DNA of 64,000 nucleotides from Enterovibrio gelatinilyticus (GTDB taxonomy: Bacteria > Pseudomonadota > Gammaproteobacteria > Enterobacterales > Vibrionaceae): positions 170,151 to 234,150 of the forward strand of contig NZ_JAJUBC010000005.1 in NCBI RefSeq assembly GCF_028683095.1, read 5' to 3'. Each line of letters begins with the position of its first letter. Within the stretch, counting starts at the first letter, position 1. The notes under the pieces are model-generated. The model had not been told where the DNA came from, ran no database searches, and was given only the letters and a program-made list of their open reading frames with translations. Below are positions 42,003 to 51,821 of this stretch, one piece after another. The translations under genes were made by a program, and so were the position numbers.

Positions 42003-43973
42003 CTAATAACGGCGGTTAAGTTCGCCTTCTTGCAGTAGCTCGAGAGGTTGGCCAAGCAGTTTGCTGTAATAGATATCGTACATGAGTACGTTTTGCACGT
42101 AGCCACGCGTTTCGTTAAATGGAATCGCTTCAATAAACGCAATGGCATCCAAGTTTCCGTCAGATTTTTTCAACCAACGTGACGCACGATGAGGACCAGC
42201 GTTGTATGCCGCAAATGCCAAAATACGATTCTCATCAAATCGGTCCAACACCATTCTTAAATATCCGCTTCCGAGGCGAATGTTGATCCCCGGATCGCTC
42301 AAGGTATTCTTACCTAAATATCGATAGCCAAGCTTTTTCGAGGTTTCTTTGGCTGTGGCTGGCATAAGTTGCATCAACCCACGCGCACCAACAGGAGACA
42401 CCGCATTGGTATAAAACGCACTTTCCTGACGCGAAAGCGCTAGCAAGGTAGTAAGCGGTAATTCACGCTCTTTGCTAAAAAACTCGAACCACCAGCGGTG
42501 AGCAACTGGGAATCGGTATTCTAGGTGACCCCATAATTTTCCCGCAATCGTGGCCTGCACAGAAAGGTGATACCAATTACTCTCAGACGCAAACGCCGCT
42601 AGCATGGCTTTTTGTTCTACATCGGCTTGTTGCAACAAATACTGCCATTCGCGCTTGGCTGCTACCACCTTATCAAGCACCAATAACTCCGCCACACGAT
42701 CAAGCGCGGGGTTAAAAGGCTTCAGTGCCTCGACGTTTAATGGCGTTGTTTGGTAAGGAATATCGATGGGTTGTTCCAAGTGCATAGCTGCGGCAACACT
42801 GTAAAAGTTGCGCTTACCCGTCATATTTGCAAATAGCTGATCAGCCAGTGTTTTATTGCCCTTTTCCAGCTCAACACGTGCACGCCAGTAACGCCATTTA
42901 AGCTTCTTCGCATCTTTTTCTGACAACACATTTAGCCAGCCTTCAACGCCCTTCCAATCGGCTTCCACAAGGCTGACTCGAATTCGACGCTCCAAAAGAG
43001 AGGCGTTGGCGGTTTGCTTTAGCCATTTGTCACGCCATTTCGCCAACACCTTATCGTCGGTCGACATTAGGCGACTCGACACATAATCCGCCATTTCTTG
43101 TCGCTCTAGCGCTTTATAGTGTTGGCCTTCCACGACTCGCGTAAATTGCGCCACAGCATCTTTAGATTTAATTCGCGCTAGCCGTTCAAAACTCAGGCGA
43201 GTGAGGCGTTGGTTAAACGGGGTAACCTTACTTTTTTTGGCAAAATCACCGACACCTTGAGGCTTGTTATAGAGCGCAATAATCTGCTGACCACTGGCCT
43301 TGGCGCTGCCCGTCAGTTGCTTATTCAAATATCGAATTAATGACGTATTTCGATTATCAAACGCCAATAACATACGCTCTAACACCAAGCTATTATTGAG
43401 TTTTCCCTGATCTTTCAGCTCATCAAAAAGCTTGTTACATGCATTGTCGACAGACGAGCCTGACAAATACAAAGACTTCGCGCCGGACATAGCGAGTGCC
43501 TTGTCGCCAGCTTGGCTATGAGCGTAGTAATACTGGCACTGATAACTTTCACCACGAGGTAGTGTGGTTTGAAATGCCAACAATTCAGTCCACTCCCCGC
43601 GAGCTGCCAACACATTTAAGTATCGCGCTCGCACCGTGTTCTTAAACGGCAAGGAGTCATAACGCCCAACGAATGCTTCAACCTCTGCTACCTCTGCATC
43701 GCTCAATCCGCGCATGAACTCTCGATAATCAAGGTAGGGGTAAAGGGGGTAACCTTTCAACTCTGACTTCAGTTGGGTGAATGTCGCCACGTTATTGCGT
43801 TCAACCGCAGCAATGGCCTTTTCATAGCGGGTACGCTGCTCGTCCATACTCAGTGCTTGCACAGGAAGAGAAGTACAAAAAATCGTGATACTGCCCAAAC
43901 GAATCAAACGAAGAATGCCGCTCACTGACGCTCTGTAGCTTTTTGTAATTATTGATTTTTCTGTTGATAGCAT
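42003..43973 (-). CDS. slt: Soluble lytic murein transglycosylase (Slt)
   Basis: The protein has 656 residues from ATG at 43973; the frame extends eight residues further but MLSTEK is the better start. A signal peptide ends near SLPVQALS. The long alpha-superhelical U-domain is followed by a C-terminal lysozyme-like domain with catalytic Glu in ALSRQESAF, then SPVGARGLMQLMPATAKE and AYNAGPHRASRWL. It cleaves peptidoglycan strands to 1,6-anhydro products in the periplasm. Upstream of trpR on the same strand, as in E. coli. Confidence 0.95.
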   Translation of the reverse strand: MLSTEKSIITKSYRASVSGILRLIRLGSITIFCTSLPVQALSMDEQRTRYEKAIAAVERNNVATFTQLKSELKGYPLYPYLDYREFMRGLSDAEVAEVEAFVGRYDSLPFKNTVRARYLNVLAARGEWTELLAFQTTLPRGESYQCQYYYAHSQAGDKALAMSGAKSLYLSGSSVDNACNKLFDELKDQGKLNNSLVLERMLLAFDNRNTSLIRYLNKQLTGSAKASGQQIIALYNKPQGVGDFAKKSKVTPFNQRLTRLSFERLARIKSKDAVAQFTRVVEGQHYKALERQEMADYVSSRLMSTDDKVLAKWRDKWLKQTANASLLERRIRVSLVEADWKGVEGWLNVLSEKDAKKLKWRYWRARVELEKGNKTLADQLFANMTGKRNFYSVAAAMHLEQPIDIPYQTTPLNVEALKPFNPALDRVAELLVLDKVVAAKREWQYLLQQADVEQKAMLAAFASESNWYHLSVQATIAGKLWGHLEYRFPVAHRWWFEFFSKERELPLTTLLALSRQESAFYTNAVSPVGARGLMQLMPATAKETSKKLGYRYLGKNTLSDPGINIRLGSGYLRMVLDRFDENRILAFAAYNAGPHRASRWLKKSDGNLDAIAFIEAIPFNETRGYVQNVLMYDIYYSKLLGQPLELLQEGELNRRY

Positions 43974-43997
43974 TCCGTATGCTTCTCCAAAACGCAC

Positions 43998-44488
43998 TGG
44001 TTCATTTAGCTTATACCCAATCCAGTCAAAGATTCAGGTTTCACCAAGTTTAATTCAATCTGTGATCTATACCTTTCATGCTTCGGCCATATCACTCTCG
44101 AGGATGTCACTCTTACGAGTGTTTCGTTACACCACGAATGCGCGTTATATCCAAGTAACATCGCGATGCGAACATTCAGGACTCTTGGTTATATACCAAA
44201 CTGGCAGCAGGAATGCCTCAAATTAACTGTTGCTGAATGCGTCATAGTGAAGCCAGTAACACATTGAGTCAGTTCACCGCCATTCCAATATTGGTATCAG
44301 AGTCGGTGAATTTCGCACTTTTCGCTTTCTTGCCCTTAATGAATTGGTTGTCTAATCGACGAATTGGTTCCCTTCACGTTTAAATTTCATATGACGGATA
44401 GGCTCCAGATTTATCTCGTTGATACCTGCAACTTGAGGTGGATTGGGATAGAATAAGCCTTTTATGTGACAAGAGAACGCGAGCAGAA
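43998..44488. promoter_or_regulatory. Divergent intergenic region between slt and ettA
   Basis: About 490 bases without a gene. It contains short palindromes (TTGGTTATATACCAA at 44185-44199, CCAATATTGG near 44283) and an inverted pair of related sequences near its ends (a GGATTGGG-TATAAGC-like motif read from either side). It may be a degenerate intergenic repeat plus divergent promoters. No confident promoter elements can be assigned. Confidence 0.3.
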
Positions 44489-46156
44489 ATGGCTGAGTAC
44501 GTTTATACCATGTCGCGCGTTGGCAAAATTGTGCCACCGAAGCGTCAGATCCTGAAAGACATCTCTCTGTGCTTTTTCCCTGGCGCCAAAATCGGCGTAT
44601 TGGGTCTAAACGGCGCAGGTAAATCCACCCTTCTTCGCATCATGGCGGGTATCGATACCGATATCGAAGGTGAAGCACGTGCACAACCTGGCATCAAAGT
44701 GGGTTACCTGCCTCAGGAACCTAAGCTTGATGAAGAAAAAACCGTTCGTGAAACCGTTGAAGAAGCGGTAGCGGATGTTGCGGGTGCACTTTCTCGTCTA
44801 GACGCAGTTTACGCGGCGTACGCAGAACCTGATGCAGACTTCGATGCCCTTGCAAAAGAGCAAGGCGAACTGGAAGCGCTGATCCAAGCTAAAGACGGCC
44901 ACAATCTTGATAACGCCCTTGAGCGCGCTGCTGACGCACTGCGTTTGCCAGAGTGGGATGCGAAAATTAAGCATCTATCTGGTGGTGAGCGTCGTCGTGT
45001 TGCTATCTGTCGTCTACTGCTAGAAAAACCTGACATGCTGCTTCTTGACGAACCAACGAACCACTTGGATGCAGAATCTGTGGGTTGGTTGGAGCGTTTC
45101 TTGGTGGATTACAACGGTACCGTTGTGGCTATCACGCACGACCGTTACTTCTTGGACAACGCTGCAGGCTGGATCCTAGAACTTGACCGTGGTGAAGGTA
45201 TTCCATGGGAAGGTAACTATACCTCATGGCTTGAGCAAAAAGATGCGCGTCTGCAACAAGAATCCTCGCAAGAAAGTGCTCGCCAGAAGACCATCGAGAA
45301 AGAACTTGAGTGGGTTCGTCAGAATCCTAAAGGCCGTCAGTCTAAATCTAAAGCACGTATGGCGCGCTTTGAAGAGCTGAACAACAGCGAACACCAACGC
45401 CGTAACGAAACCAATGAGCTGTTCATTCCGCCTGGTCTGCGTCTTGGTGATAAAGTTATCGAAATCAACAACCTGACCAAATCATTTGGTGATCGCGTGT
45501 TGATCGACGACTTGTCATTCAGCGTGCCAAAAGGTGCAATCGTCGGCATCATCGGTGCGAACGGTGCGGGTAAATCTACTCTGTTCAAGATGTTGAGTGG
45601 CACTGAGCAACCAGACAGCGGCACCATCGAGTTGGGTGAAACCGTGCAACTGGCATCGGTTGAACAGTTCCGTGACAGCATGACGGATTCGAACACCGTA
45701 TACCAAGAGATCTCTGAAGGTGCGGAAATTATCCGTATCCACAACTTTGAGCTTCCAGCACGTGCTTACTGCTCGCGCTTCAACTTCAAAGGCAGCGATC
45801 AGCAAAAACGTATCGGTGAATTGTCAGGTGGTGAGCGTAACCGTGTTCACTTGGCAAAACTGCTAAAATCAGGCGGCAACGTATTACTGCTGGATGAACC
45901 AACCAATGACTTGGACGTAGAAACCCTGCGTGCATTGGAAGAAGCACTACTGGAATTCCCAGGCTGTGCCATGGTTATCTCGCACGACCGTTGGTTCCTT
46001 GACCGTATCGCTACCCATATTCTTGATTACCGTGACGAAGGTAAAGTGAACTTCTTCGAAGGTAACTACAACGAATACAGCGAGTGGTTGAAGCAAACTT
46101 TGGGCGCACAAGCAGCCCAGCCGCACCGCATGAAGTACAAGCGTGTCACCAAGTAA
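44489..46156 (+). CDS. ettA: ABC-F translation factor EttA
   Basis: The protein has 555 residues from ATG 44489 (MAEYVYTMSRVGKIVPPKRQ), the exact usual length; longer upstream starts are not needed. Two ATPase domains have Walker A GLNGAGKST and GANGAGKST, signatures LSGGERRRVAICRLLL and LSGGERNRVHLAKLL, and a linker RQNPKGRQSKSKARM. EttA binds the ribosomal E site and throttles translation when energy is low. There are no membrane segments. Confidence 0.95.
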   Translation: MAEYVYTMSRVGKIVPPKRQILKDISLCFFPGAKIGVLGLNGAGKSTLLRIMAGIDTDIEGEARAQPGIKVGYLPQEPKLDEEKTVRETVEEAVADVAGALSRLDAVYAAYAEPDADFDALAKEQGELEALIQAKDGHNLDNALERAADALRLPEWDAKIKHLSGGERRRVAICRLLLEKPDMLLLDEPTNHLDAESVGWLERFLVDYNGTVVAITHDRYFLDNAAGWILELDRGEGIPWEGNYTSWLEQKDARLQQESSQESARQKTIEKELEWVRQNPKGRQSKSKARMARFEELNNSEHQRRNETNELFIPPGLRLGDKVIEINNLTKSFGDRVLIDDLSFSVPKGAIVGIIGANGAGKSTLFKMLSGTEQPDSGTIELGETVQLASVEQFRDSMTDSNTVYQEISEGAEIIRIHNFELPARAYCSRFNFKGSDQQKRIGELSGGERNRVHLAKLLKSGGNVLLLDEPTNDLDVETLRALEEALLEFPGCAMVISHDRWFLDRIATHILDYRDEGKVNFFEGNYNEYSEWLKQTLGAQAAQPHRMKYKRVTK

Positions 46157-46175
46157 TATTGGGCATACTGTACCC

Positions 46176-46203
46176 AAAGGGTCACTTCGGTGACCCTTTT
46201 TCT
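46176..46203 (+). terminator. ettA terminator
   Basis: GGGTCAC pairs with GTGACCC around a TTCG tetraloop (46179-46196), followed by TTTTTCTTTTT. Confidence 0.9.
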
Positions 46204-46329
46204 TTTTATCGACATCTTATTGAGCCCCTTATCATCGAGACGAGTGACGCATCACGGAGACGAAACACAAGAGTAGAGATATTGCATCGTCTCTCCTACA
46301 CTGGTGTAAAGTGTATTGGGAGTTTGTCG

Positions 46330-46701
46330 ATGCCAGAACGTCGTATGTTTTCGCGAGTAGTCTACCTAACTGCCGCAACCATCACGCAAAACGAACAGAG
46401 CTGGAGTTCGAGCGTGCTCGATCTTTCACTCAAAGGGGCACTGCTCGCAACACCCGAGGATTGGACTGAAGGAAACCATGCAGACTATATCGTCACGTTT
46501 CAACTGCATGACTCTGACATTGAGATAACAATGGAAGCGCTGCTGGTCAGTGAGCGTGATGACTTTCTTCGTTTTCAAATCGATCATATTGATATCGATA
46601 GCGCCAGCCATTTAAAACGTCTGGTTGAACTCAACGTGGGTAATGACGATCTGCTGCACCGAGAATTAGGGCAACTAACAGACCTCAAAGATATTGTATA
46701 A
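46330..46701 (+). CDS. Single-domain PilZ cyclic-di-GMP binding protein
   Basis: The protein has 123 residues from ATG 46330; the frame is open further upstream, but that part overlaps ettA and its terminator. The PilZ ligand motifs are RMFSR (residues 5-9, RxxxR) near the N-terminus and DLSLKG (DxSxxG), followed by a beta-barrel. Such stand-alone PilZ proteins act as c-di-GMP-responsive adaptors for motility or exopolysaccharide machines. The next gene, an M23 peptidase, begins 70 bases later. It probably senses c-di-GMP made by cyclases such as the one at 36559. Confidence 0.75.
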   Translation: MPERRMFSRVVYLTAATITQNEQSWSSSVLDLSLKGALLATPEDWTEGNHADYIVTFQLHDSDIEITMEALLVSERDDFLRFQIDHIDIDSASHLKRLVELNVGNDDLLHRELGQLTDLKDIV

Positions 46702-46771
46702 TCCAAGACGTTTAGAAAAAGACGTTTAGACACACATGCAAAATGCATAGATACATTAAGTAGTAGTAACC

Positions 46772-47812
46772 ATGCCTCACAACATTCGAATCGCTGTTTC
46801 CCATGCAGATGGATCGCGCCACTTTGTGCTTTCCCCTTCACTCAAGAAAGTCATCGTGACGTTATTGATTACCCTAGTGGTAGGCATTATCGCCAGTATA
46901 GCGACAATCTATTACCTTAATCATCGTTCTGAGACCGCCGAGCAGACACTTCAGAGTATGACCGAACAAAGCTCTGAACTGGTGGGGCAACTAGAAACGC
47001 TAAAACAAAAAAGACAGCAACTCGAGCAGCTCATCAACAACAAAGAAGAAGAGTATGCTCAGGTGATTGAGGAAAAAGACAGCGAGCTAAGTTACCTCAC
47101 TCAACGTGTGTCCAGCGTAGAAGAAGTGTTAGGGCTAGAAAAAGACGACAGCAATATTCCACTTACGGAGCGTCTTGATGTCGCCGTGATCAACTCAGCC
47201 GTGCGTGCCACCATGCTGCAACTGATCCCAAGCGGCCAGCCAATTGAAAGTTATCGTCGCTCATCCGGCTACGGTTCTCGCACCCACCCAGTCACAGGCA
47301 ATAAAAAATTCCACCTCGGACTAGATTTAACCGCCGACATCGGAACACCGGTTTATGCGCCTGCCGATGGCGTTGTCGAATACAAGCGCCCGAGTCGAAA
47401 AAAAGGGTACGGTAATTTACTGAAGATTGACCATGCCTTTGGTTTTATGACGCTGTATGCCCACCTCGACAAGTTTAATGTCAACACTGGTCAGTTTGTC
47501 AAAAAAGGCGATTTGATTGGCTGGTCAGGGAATACAGGGCTATCTACCGGACCACACTTGCATTATGAAGTGCGATTTCTAAGCCGTGCGTTGAACCCGA
47601 AACGCTTTATTGCGTGGACACCTGACAACTTCGAGTCACTGTTCAAAGAAGAAGATAAAGTGAACTGGGCAATGCTCGTTGGCGTGATTGAAAGCATGGT
47701 CGCAACACAAGTTCAGTTAGCGTCTGATGCCGTAGCTCAACCTGCTATCATCACGGCATCTGCCGACAGCGTGGTTGGACAAAGTACTTCTGAGGCTAAC
47801 AGCGCGGAGTAA
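46772..47812 (+). CDS. Membrane-anchored M23 (LytM) peptidase
   Basis: The protein has 346 residues. The N-terminal anchor is a helix at about 27-48 (KKVIVTLLITLVVGIIASIA), followed by a coiled coil (about 55-115, LQSMTEQSSELVGQLETLKQ). The C-terminal LytM domain includes YGSRTHPVTGNKKFHLGLD (zinc ligands H and D), GVVEYKRP, YAHLDKF and GPHLHYEV. All zinc ligands appear present, so it should be an active peptidoglycan endopeptidase facing the periplasm. It resembles ShyA/NlpD-region LytM proteins only generally. Confidence 0.85.
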   Translation: MPHNIRIAVSHADGSRHFVLSPSLKKVIVTLLITLVVGIIASIATIYYLNHRSETAEQTLQSMTEQSSELVGQLETLKQKRQQLEQLINNKEEEYAQVIEEKDSELSYLTQRVSSVEEVLGLEKDDSNIPLTERLDVAVINSAVRATMLQLIPSGQPIESYRRSSGYGSRTHPVTGNKKFHLGLDLTADIGTPVYAPADGVVEYKRPSRKKGYGNLLKIDHAFGFMTLYAHLDKFNVNTGQFVKKGDLIGWSGNTGLSTGPHLHYEVRFLSRALNPKRFIAWTPDNFESLFKEEDKVNWAMLVGVIESMVATQVQLASDAVAQPAIITASADSVVGQSTSEANSAE

Positions 47813-47846
47813 CAGCTTGTTCAAATAGCGCTATCCATACAAACAA

Positions 47847-47872
47847 GAAAAGGCACTCAGGTGCCTTTTTTC
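47847..47872. terminator. Bidirectional terminator between the M23 gene and radA
   Basis: AAAAGGCAC pairs with GTGCCTTTT around TCAG, with T-runs on both strands. Confidence 0.85.
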
Positions 47873-47919
47873 TTTTGGTGCGATATGCCAAGCGCGATGC
47901 TTAGTTTTAAGCTAAATCT

Positions 47920-49299
47920 CTAATCAAATTCATCCAACACAGACAGCGCTTCCGATAGCTTGTTCACGCCATACACTTTCATGCCCGGAATGTCTTTTTT
48001 CGGCGCATTGGCAGTGGGAACAACCGCGCGGGTAAATCCATGCTTAGCAGCCTCCATTAAACGCTCCTGACCACTTGGTACTGGGCGGATTTCTCCCGCA
48101 AGACCCACTTCACCGAACACCACCAGATCACGTGGCAATGGGCGATCACGGAAGCTCGAAATCAAGGCAAGTAACAAAGCCAGATCGGCACTGGTTTCTG
48201 TTACCTTCACGCCGCCGACAACGTTGACAAACACATCTTGATCGGACATTTGCAGGCCACCGTGTTTGTGCAATACAGCAAGCAACAGAGCCAAACGGTT
48301 TTGCTCAAGGCCAACGGCAACACGACGAGGGTTCGATAGCTGGCTGTAGTCCACCAATGCTTGTATCTCTACCAGCAAAGGACGCGTGCCTTCCCACAGC
48401 ACCATGACTGAGCTTCCCGATGTCACTTCTTCGCCACGGCTCAAGAAGATCGCAGACGGGTTATTCACTTCACGAAGTCCCTGCCCTGTCATGGCAAAAA
48501 CGCCAAGCTCGTTCACCGCACCAAAACGATTTTTGTGGCTGCGAAGCGTTCTAAAACGGCTATCGTTCGAACCATCTAGCATTACTGAACAGTCAATGCA
48601 GTGTTCGAGCACTTTTGGGCCTGCCAACGAGCCGTCTTTGGTCACGTGCCCCACCATGAAAATTGCCACATTGTGCTGTTTGGCATAACGCGTCAGCGCC
48701 GCGGCGGATTCGCGGACTTGAGCAACACTGCCAGGCGCAGACACCACATCCGCACAATGCATGACTTGAATCGAGTCAATCACCATGATTTTGGGCTGTT
48801 CTTTGTGCGCAATCTGGCAAATGGTTTCGACATTGGTCTCCGATAGCATTTTTAGCTTATCTTTCGGCAAACCCAGACGCTCGGCACGCATCGCTACTTG
48901 CTGTAGCGATTCTTCACCTGTCACATATAACGTTGGCATTTGGCTTGCCAACCAACACATGGTTTGCAGTAACAAAGTACTTTTTCCCGCTCCAGGGCTG
49001 CCGCCAATCAAGATAGCTGCGCCGGGCACCACGCCCCCACCAAGTACACGATCAAGTTCTTTAAAACCACTGCTAAAACGCGGCACTTCTTGCAGATCTA
49101 TCGATGATAGCGTCTGCACTTGTGCATCGGCTTTTCCGGCATAGCCCGCATATTTTTCGGTTCGTGCAACCTGAGGGGATGCCGCTAAACGTACTTCTGT
49201 AATGGTGTTCCAAGCACCACACGCTGAACATTGCCCCTGCCAGCGTGGATAGTCAGCGCCGCAATCATTACAGACATAGGCACGTTTTGCTTTCGACAT
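47920..49299 (-). CDS. radA: DNA repair protein RadA (Sms)
   Basis: The protein has 459 residues. An N-terminal C4 zinc finger (CNDCGADYPRWQGQCSACG) is followed by a RecA-like core (Walker A GGSPGAGKST), the RadA signature SHKNRFG and a C-terminal Lon-protease-like domain (VNVVGGVKVTETSADLALLL). It is a branch-migration helicase for recombination intermediates. Divergent from the two-PilZ gene, in the serB-plzC-radA order known from Vibrio. Confidence 0.95.
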   Translation of the reverse strand: MSKAKRAYVCNDCGADYPRWQGQCSACGAWNTITEVRLAASPQVARTEKYAGYAGKADAQVQTLSSIDLQEVPRFSSGFKELDRVLGGGVVPGAAILIGGSPGAGKSTLLLQTMCWLASQMPTLYVTGEESLQQVAMRAERLGLPKDKLKMLSETNVETICQIAHKEQPKIMVIDSIQVMHCADVVSAPGSVAQVRESAAALTRYAKQHNVAIFMVGHVTKDGSLAGPKVLEHCIDCSVMLDGSNDSRFRTLRSHKNRFGAVNELGVFAMTGQGLREVNNPSAIFLSRGEEVTSGSSVMVLWEGTRPLLVEIQALVDYSQLSNPRRVAVGLEQNRLALLLAVLHKHGGLQMSDQDVFVNVVGGVKVTETSADLALLLALISSFRDRPLPRDLVVFGEVGLAGEIRPVPSGQERLMEAAKHGFTRAVVPTANAPKKDIPGMKVYGVNKLSEALSVLDEFD

Positions 49300-49443
49300 G
49301 ATTTCTCCTGAAATAACGTCTAAAAATGAGATAAATGCGAGACACGGCGCTTTTATGCATCTCTTCGCGATTATTCGGCGAAAAAAGGTAAACTATGCAT
49401 CTTCACTGCCGTTAAAGAATCCACGATTCTACCAGACTTTACC

Positions 49444-51780
49444 ATGATGCAGGACCACGATAAGGCGCTGTACGATCAACTCCTTCCACTGTACGAAACA
49501 GACGGATTCGATGATCTCCTTTTGAGGCTGACGCCAACCGAAACCAACTCCGAACGCTTACTGATCAAAATGGAAGTGCGTAAACTCATGTCTGCATGCA
49601 GCCGACCTGTCGACTTGCGCGGTAAAGTTATGGGTGAATGTCGACGCTACTTCCTCAATGGCATTAACCATTGGCTCGATGACGTTGCTATCAATGTTTA
49701 TCATCGTCGTCTTGATGTTTACCAAGGCAATATGACACAAGGACTTTGGGATGAACTCCACAACACAGCAAACAGCTATCGAGTTTTGCAGCGCCAAGGT
49801 GACGTCCGCGCAACCGAGTCACTCGATACGGTAGAAACCGTCCCCCTGCGCTTCGGGCAGTATTTGTCACGTAGTGAAAATCGCATTCAACTCTCGAGTC
49901 GAATTCAGGCCTTTCTCCCTGACGGAACGGAAGTTAACGGCTCCACCATCGATCTTTCCAATTCAGGGATGCAAGTAAAACTGCCAGCATCGTTTCGTTA
50001 TGAAGCAGGCTCAACACTGATTATCTATTTCCCTCAGTTAGGCGATGAATGCCAATTACCTGAACTGTTTAGCGGATTGAATTACCGTGTTGTTGGTGTT
50101 GAACTCAACGTAAACAATGACAGTTTCCAACGCCTGCGCCTGCGTCTTGTCTCCAACACCGATTGCATTAAAATCGCGATCGAAGCCAAGAGTGCACAAA
50201 AGGACACATCTGCACGAGTCGAAAATGAAGATAAATTTTTATCGACGCGATCGCGAAGCTACGAGCAAGTTTTCCTTGAGCAAACGCCATCGTTGCCGCT
50301 GTTTTTTTGTGGTAACAAACTACGTTATGGCCTAATCACAGAGCAAAACCGTGCTCTGTGGGATTATTGGCACGACGAACGCAACTTGCCGGTGATCGAC
50401 AAGCTATTTTCAGAGCAACGCCTGCAACATCTTGCGTTAGATGGATTAACCAGCAGTGAAACACTGGTGTACTGCTTTAGCCACCAACACAGTGACAAGA
50501 CCTTCTTTTTCTCTGCCTGCCCAACGGAGTTGTCGACCGAATTACGTCGTTTATTTTGGCATATTGGCAGCGCGAGGGCCTCTTGGCGGGTTCTTCGCGT
50601 CACAATGGCAAAGATAAGTGAAGAGGATACTCAACGCTTACAGGAAGCTTCTCCGGCGTATATTGACCAAATTGAAGAACTGACGCACATTGCGACCATT
50701 CAAGACTTAACCTTACCGGTGGTTAACAGCGACTTTCGCATACCTATTAAGCCCAAACAGCCGTCTCGAACTCTGAATCAATTCGTACATCAACGCGATC
50801 CAATTTCTATGATTGATGCCATCCCTTCTGCACTGGCGCCTCAGCGAAAAGAACCTCGCTATCAGCACAAAACGGGGACGATTTTGATTCATCACATCAG
50901 CGGCGAGCTTCATGGAGAAACCATCGATTTCTCGCCACATGGTTTGAACCTTTTACTCAGCGAGCCTTTTTCTGGCAGTAAATGTCAGGAAGTCGCGGTG
51001 ACATTCACGGATCTAAAACGGGTTGACCCTAATGCACCACTGGGCAACGTGCCATATAAAGTGGTTCAAATCAGTGAAGACAGAATGCAGGTGAAGCTGT
51101 CACTTCTCAAAGACAGGCACAGCAAACACCGCAGCCATTATTTGCAAAGACTGATTGACCACAACCAGCATAAGCTATTGTTAGACAGTGAAAAACTGCC
51201 TGACGCACCATTACTAAGCGCGATGCATCAAATGTTGCTGACCCGCTTATCAGTGACGCCATACTTCCTGCTTCGCCGAGGCGAAACGTTGCAGACATCT
51301 GGTATTGGTACTAACTACCCAGGCAGTGAATTAAGTCGTATTCTGCATCAGAGCGCATCTGCTGGCATGATTTCACTCGCCCCTGTTCTGGGTGAACATT
51401 TATCAAAATATGCCAATGGCGTAACACGCCAGCGCAACCGTTTGGATCAGGTGAAACATGAGTTTTATGTTGCAGCAACCATCGCTAACGGTGCTGTCAT
51501 TGATGTGACATCGCGATCACTCGAGAGTTTTCAATCGGTAGAAGAGCGGAAATTTTTCATTTCTCGGGCGAAAAAGCGCGGTAAGTTTTTTGCAGTGCGA
51601 AATTGGATGCACCCGATTGAGCATGGTAGCCAATGGCTAGGCACAGAAACCACTGAGCAGTTAATGAAGCTGTCTACTAAAAGAGCAGCACAGCTTGAGC
51701 ATGAATTTGCTGATTTATGTGTTTACGGTGAGATGAGTGATATTACTGACGAAGTGCTAATGCGTCTGGAAATGGGGTAA
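49444..51780 (+). CDS. plzC: Large two-PilZ protein, PlzC-like
   Basis: The protein has 778 residues from ATG 49444. The first PilZ-like region (about 145-270) has DLSNSG but a poorly placed arginine motif (NRIQLSSR). The second (about 460-560) is canonical, with RKEPR (RxxxR) and DFSPHG (DxSxxG). A long conserved C-terminal region without a known name follows. Location between radA and serB matches Vibrio cholerae VC2344 (PlzC), a c-di-GMP-related protein affecting motility, biofilm and virulence; this identification is by synteny and architecture. The first domain may have lost c-di-GMP binding. Confidence 0.75.
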   Translation: MMQDHDKALYDQLLPLYETDGFDDLLLRLTPTETNSERLLIKMEVRKLMSACSRPVDLRGKVMGECRRYFLNGINHWLDDVAINVYHRRLDVYQGNMTQGLWDELHNTANSYRVLQRQGDVRATESLDTVETVPLRFGQYLSRSENRIQLSSRIQAFLPDGTEVNGSTIDLSNSGMQVKLPASFRYEAGSTLIIYFPQLGDECQLPELFSGLNYRVVGVELNVNNDSFQRLRLRLVSNTDCIKIAIEAKSAQKDTSARVENEDKFLSTRSRSYEQVFLEQTPSLPLFFCGNKLRYGLITEQNRALWDYWHDERNLPVIDKLFSEQRLQHLALDGLTSSETLVYCFSHQHSDKTFFFSACPTELSTELRRLFWHIGSARASWRVLRVTMAKISEEDTQRLQEASPAYIDQIEELTHIATIQDLTLPVVNSDFRIPIKPKQPSRTLNQFVHQRDPISMIDAIPSALAPQRKEPRYQHKTGTILIHHISGELHGETIDFSPHGLNLLLSEPFSGSKCQEVAVTFTDLKRVDPNAPLGNVPYKVVQISEDRMQVKLSLLKDRHSKHRSHYLQRLIDHNQHKLLLDSEKLPDAPLLSAMHQMLLTRLSVTPYFLLRRGETLQTSGIGTNYPGSELSRILHQSASAGMISLAPVLGEHLSKYANGVTRQRNRLDQVKHEFYVAATIANGAVIDVTSRSLESFQSVEERKFFISRAKKRGKFFAVRNWMHPIEHGSQWLGTETTEQLMKLSTKRAAQLEHEFADLCVYGEMSDITDEVLMRLEMG

Positions 51781-51821
51781 CCCTACCCCACTTCCAAAAG
51801 CCACAATGTTACCAGCGGTTG

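Noticed and set aside
46084..46330. Longer N-terminus for the PilZ protein
   Set aside because: The extension overlaps ettA and its terminator and has no protein features; the PilZ RxxxR motif starts right after ATG 46330.
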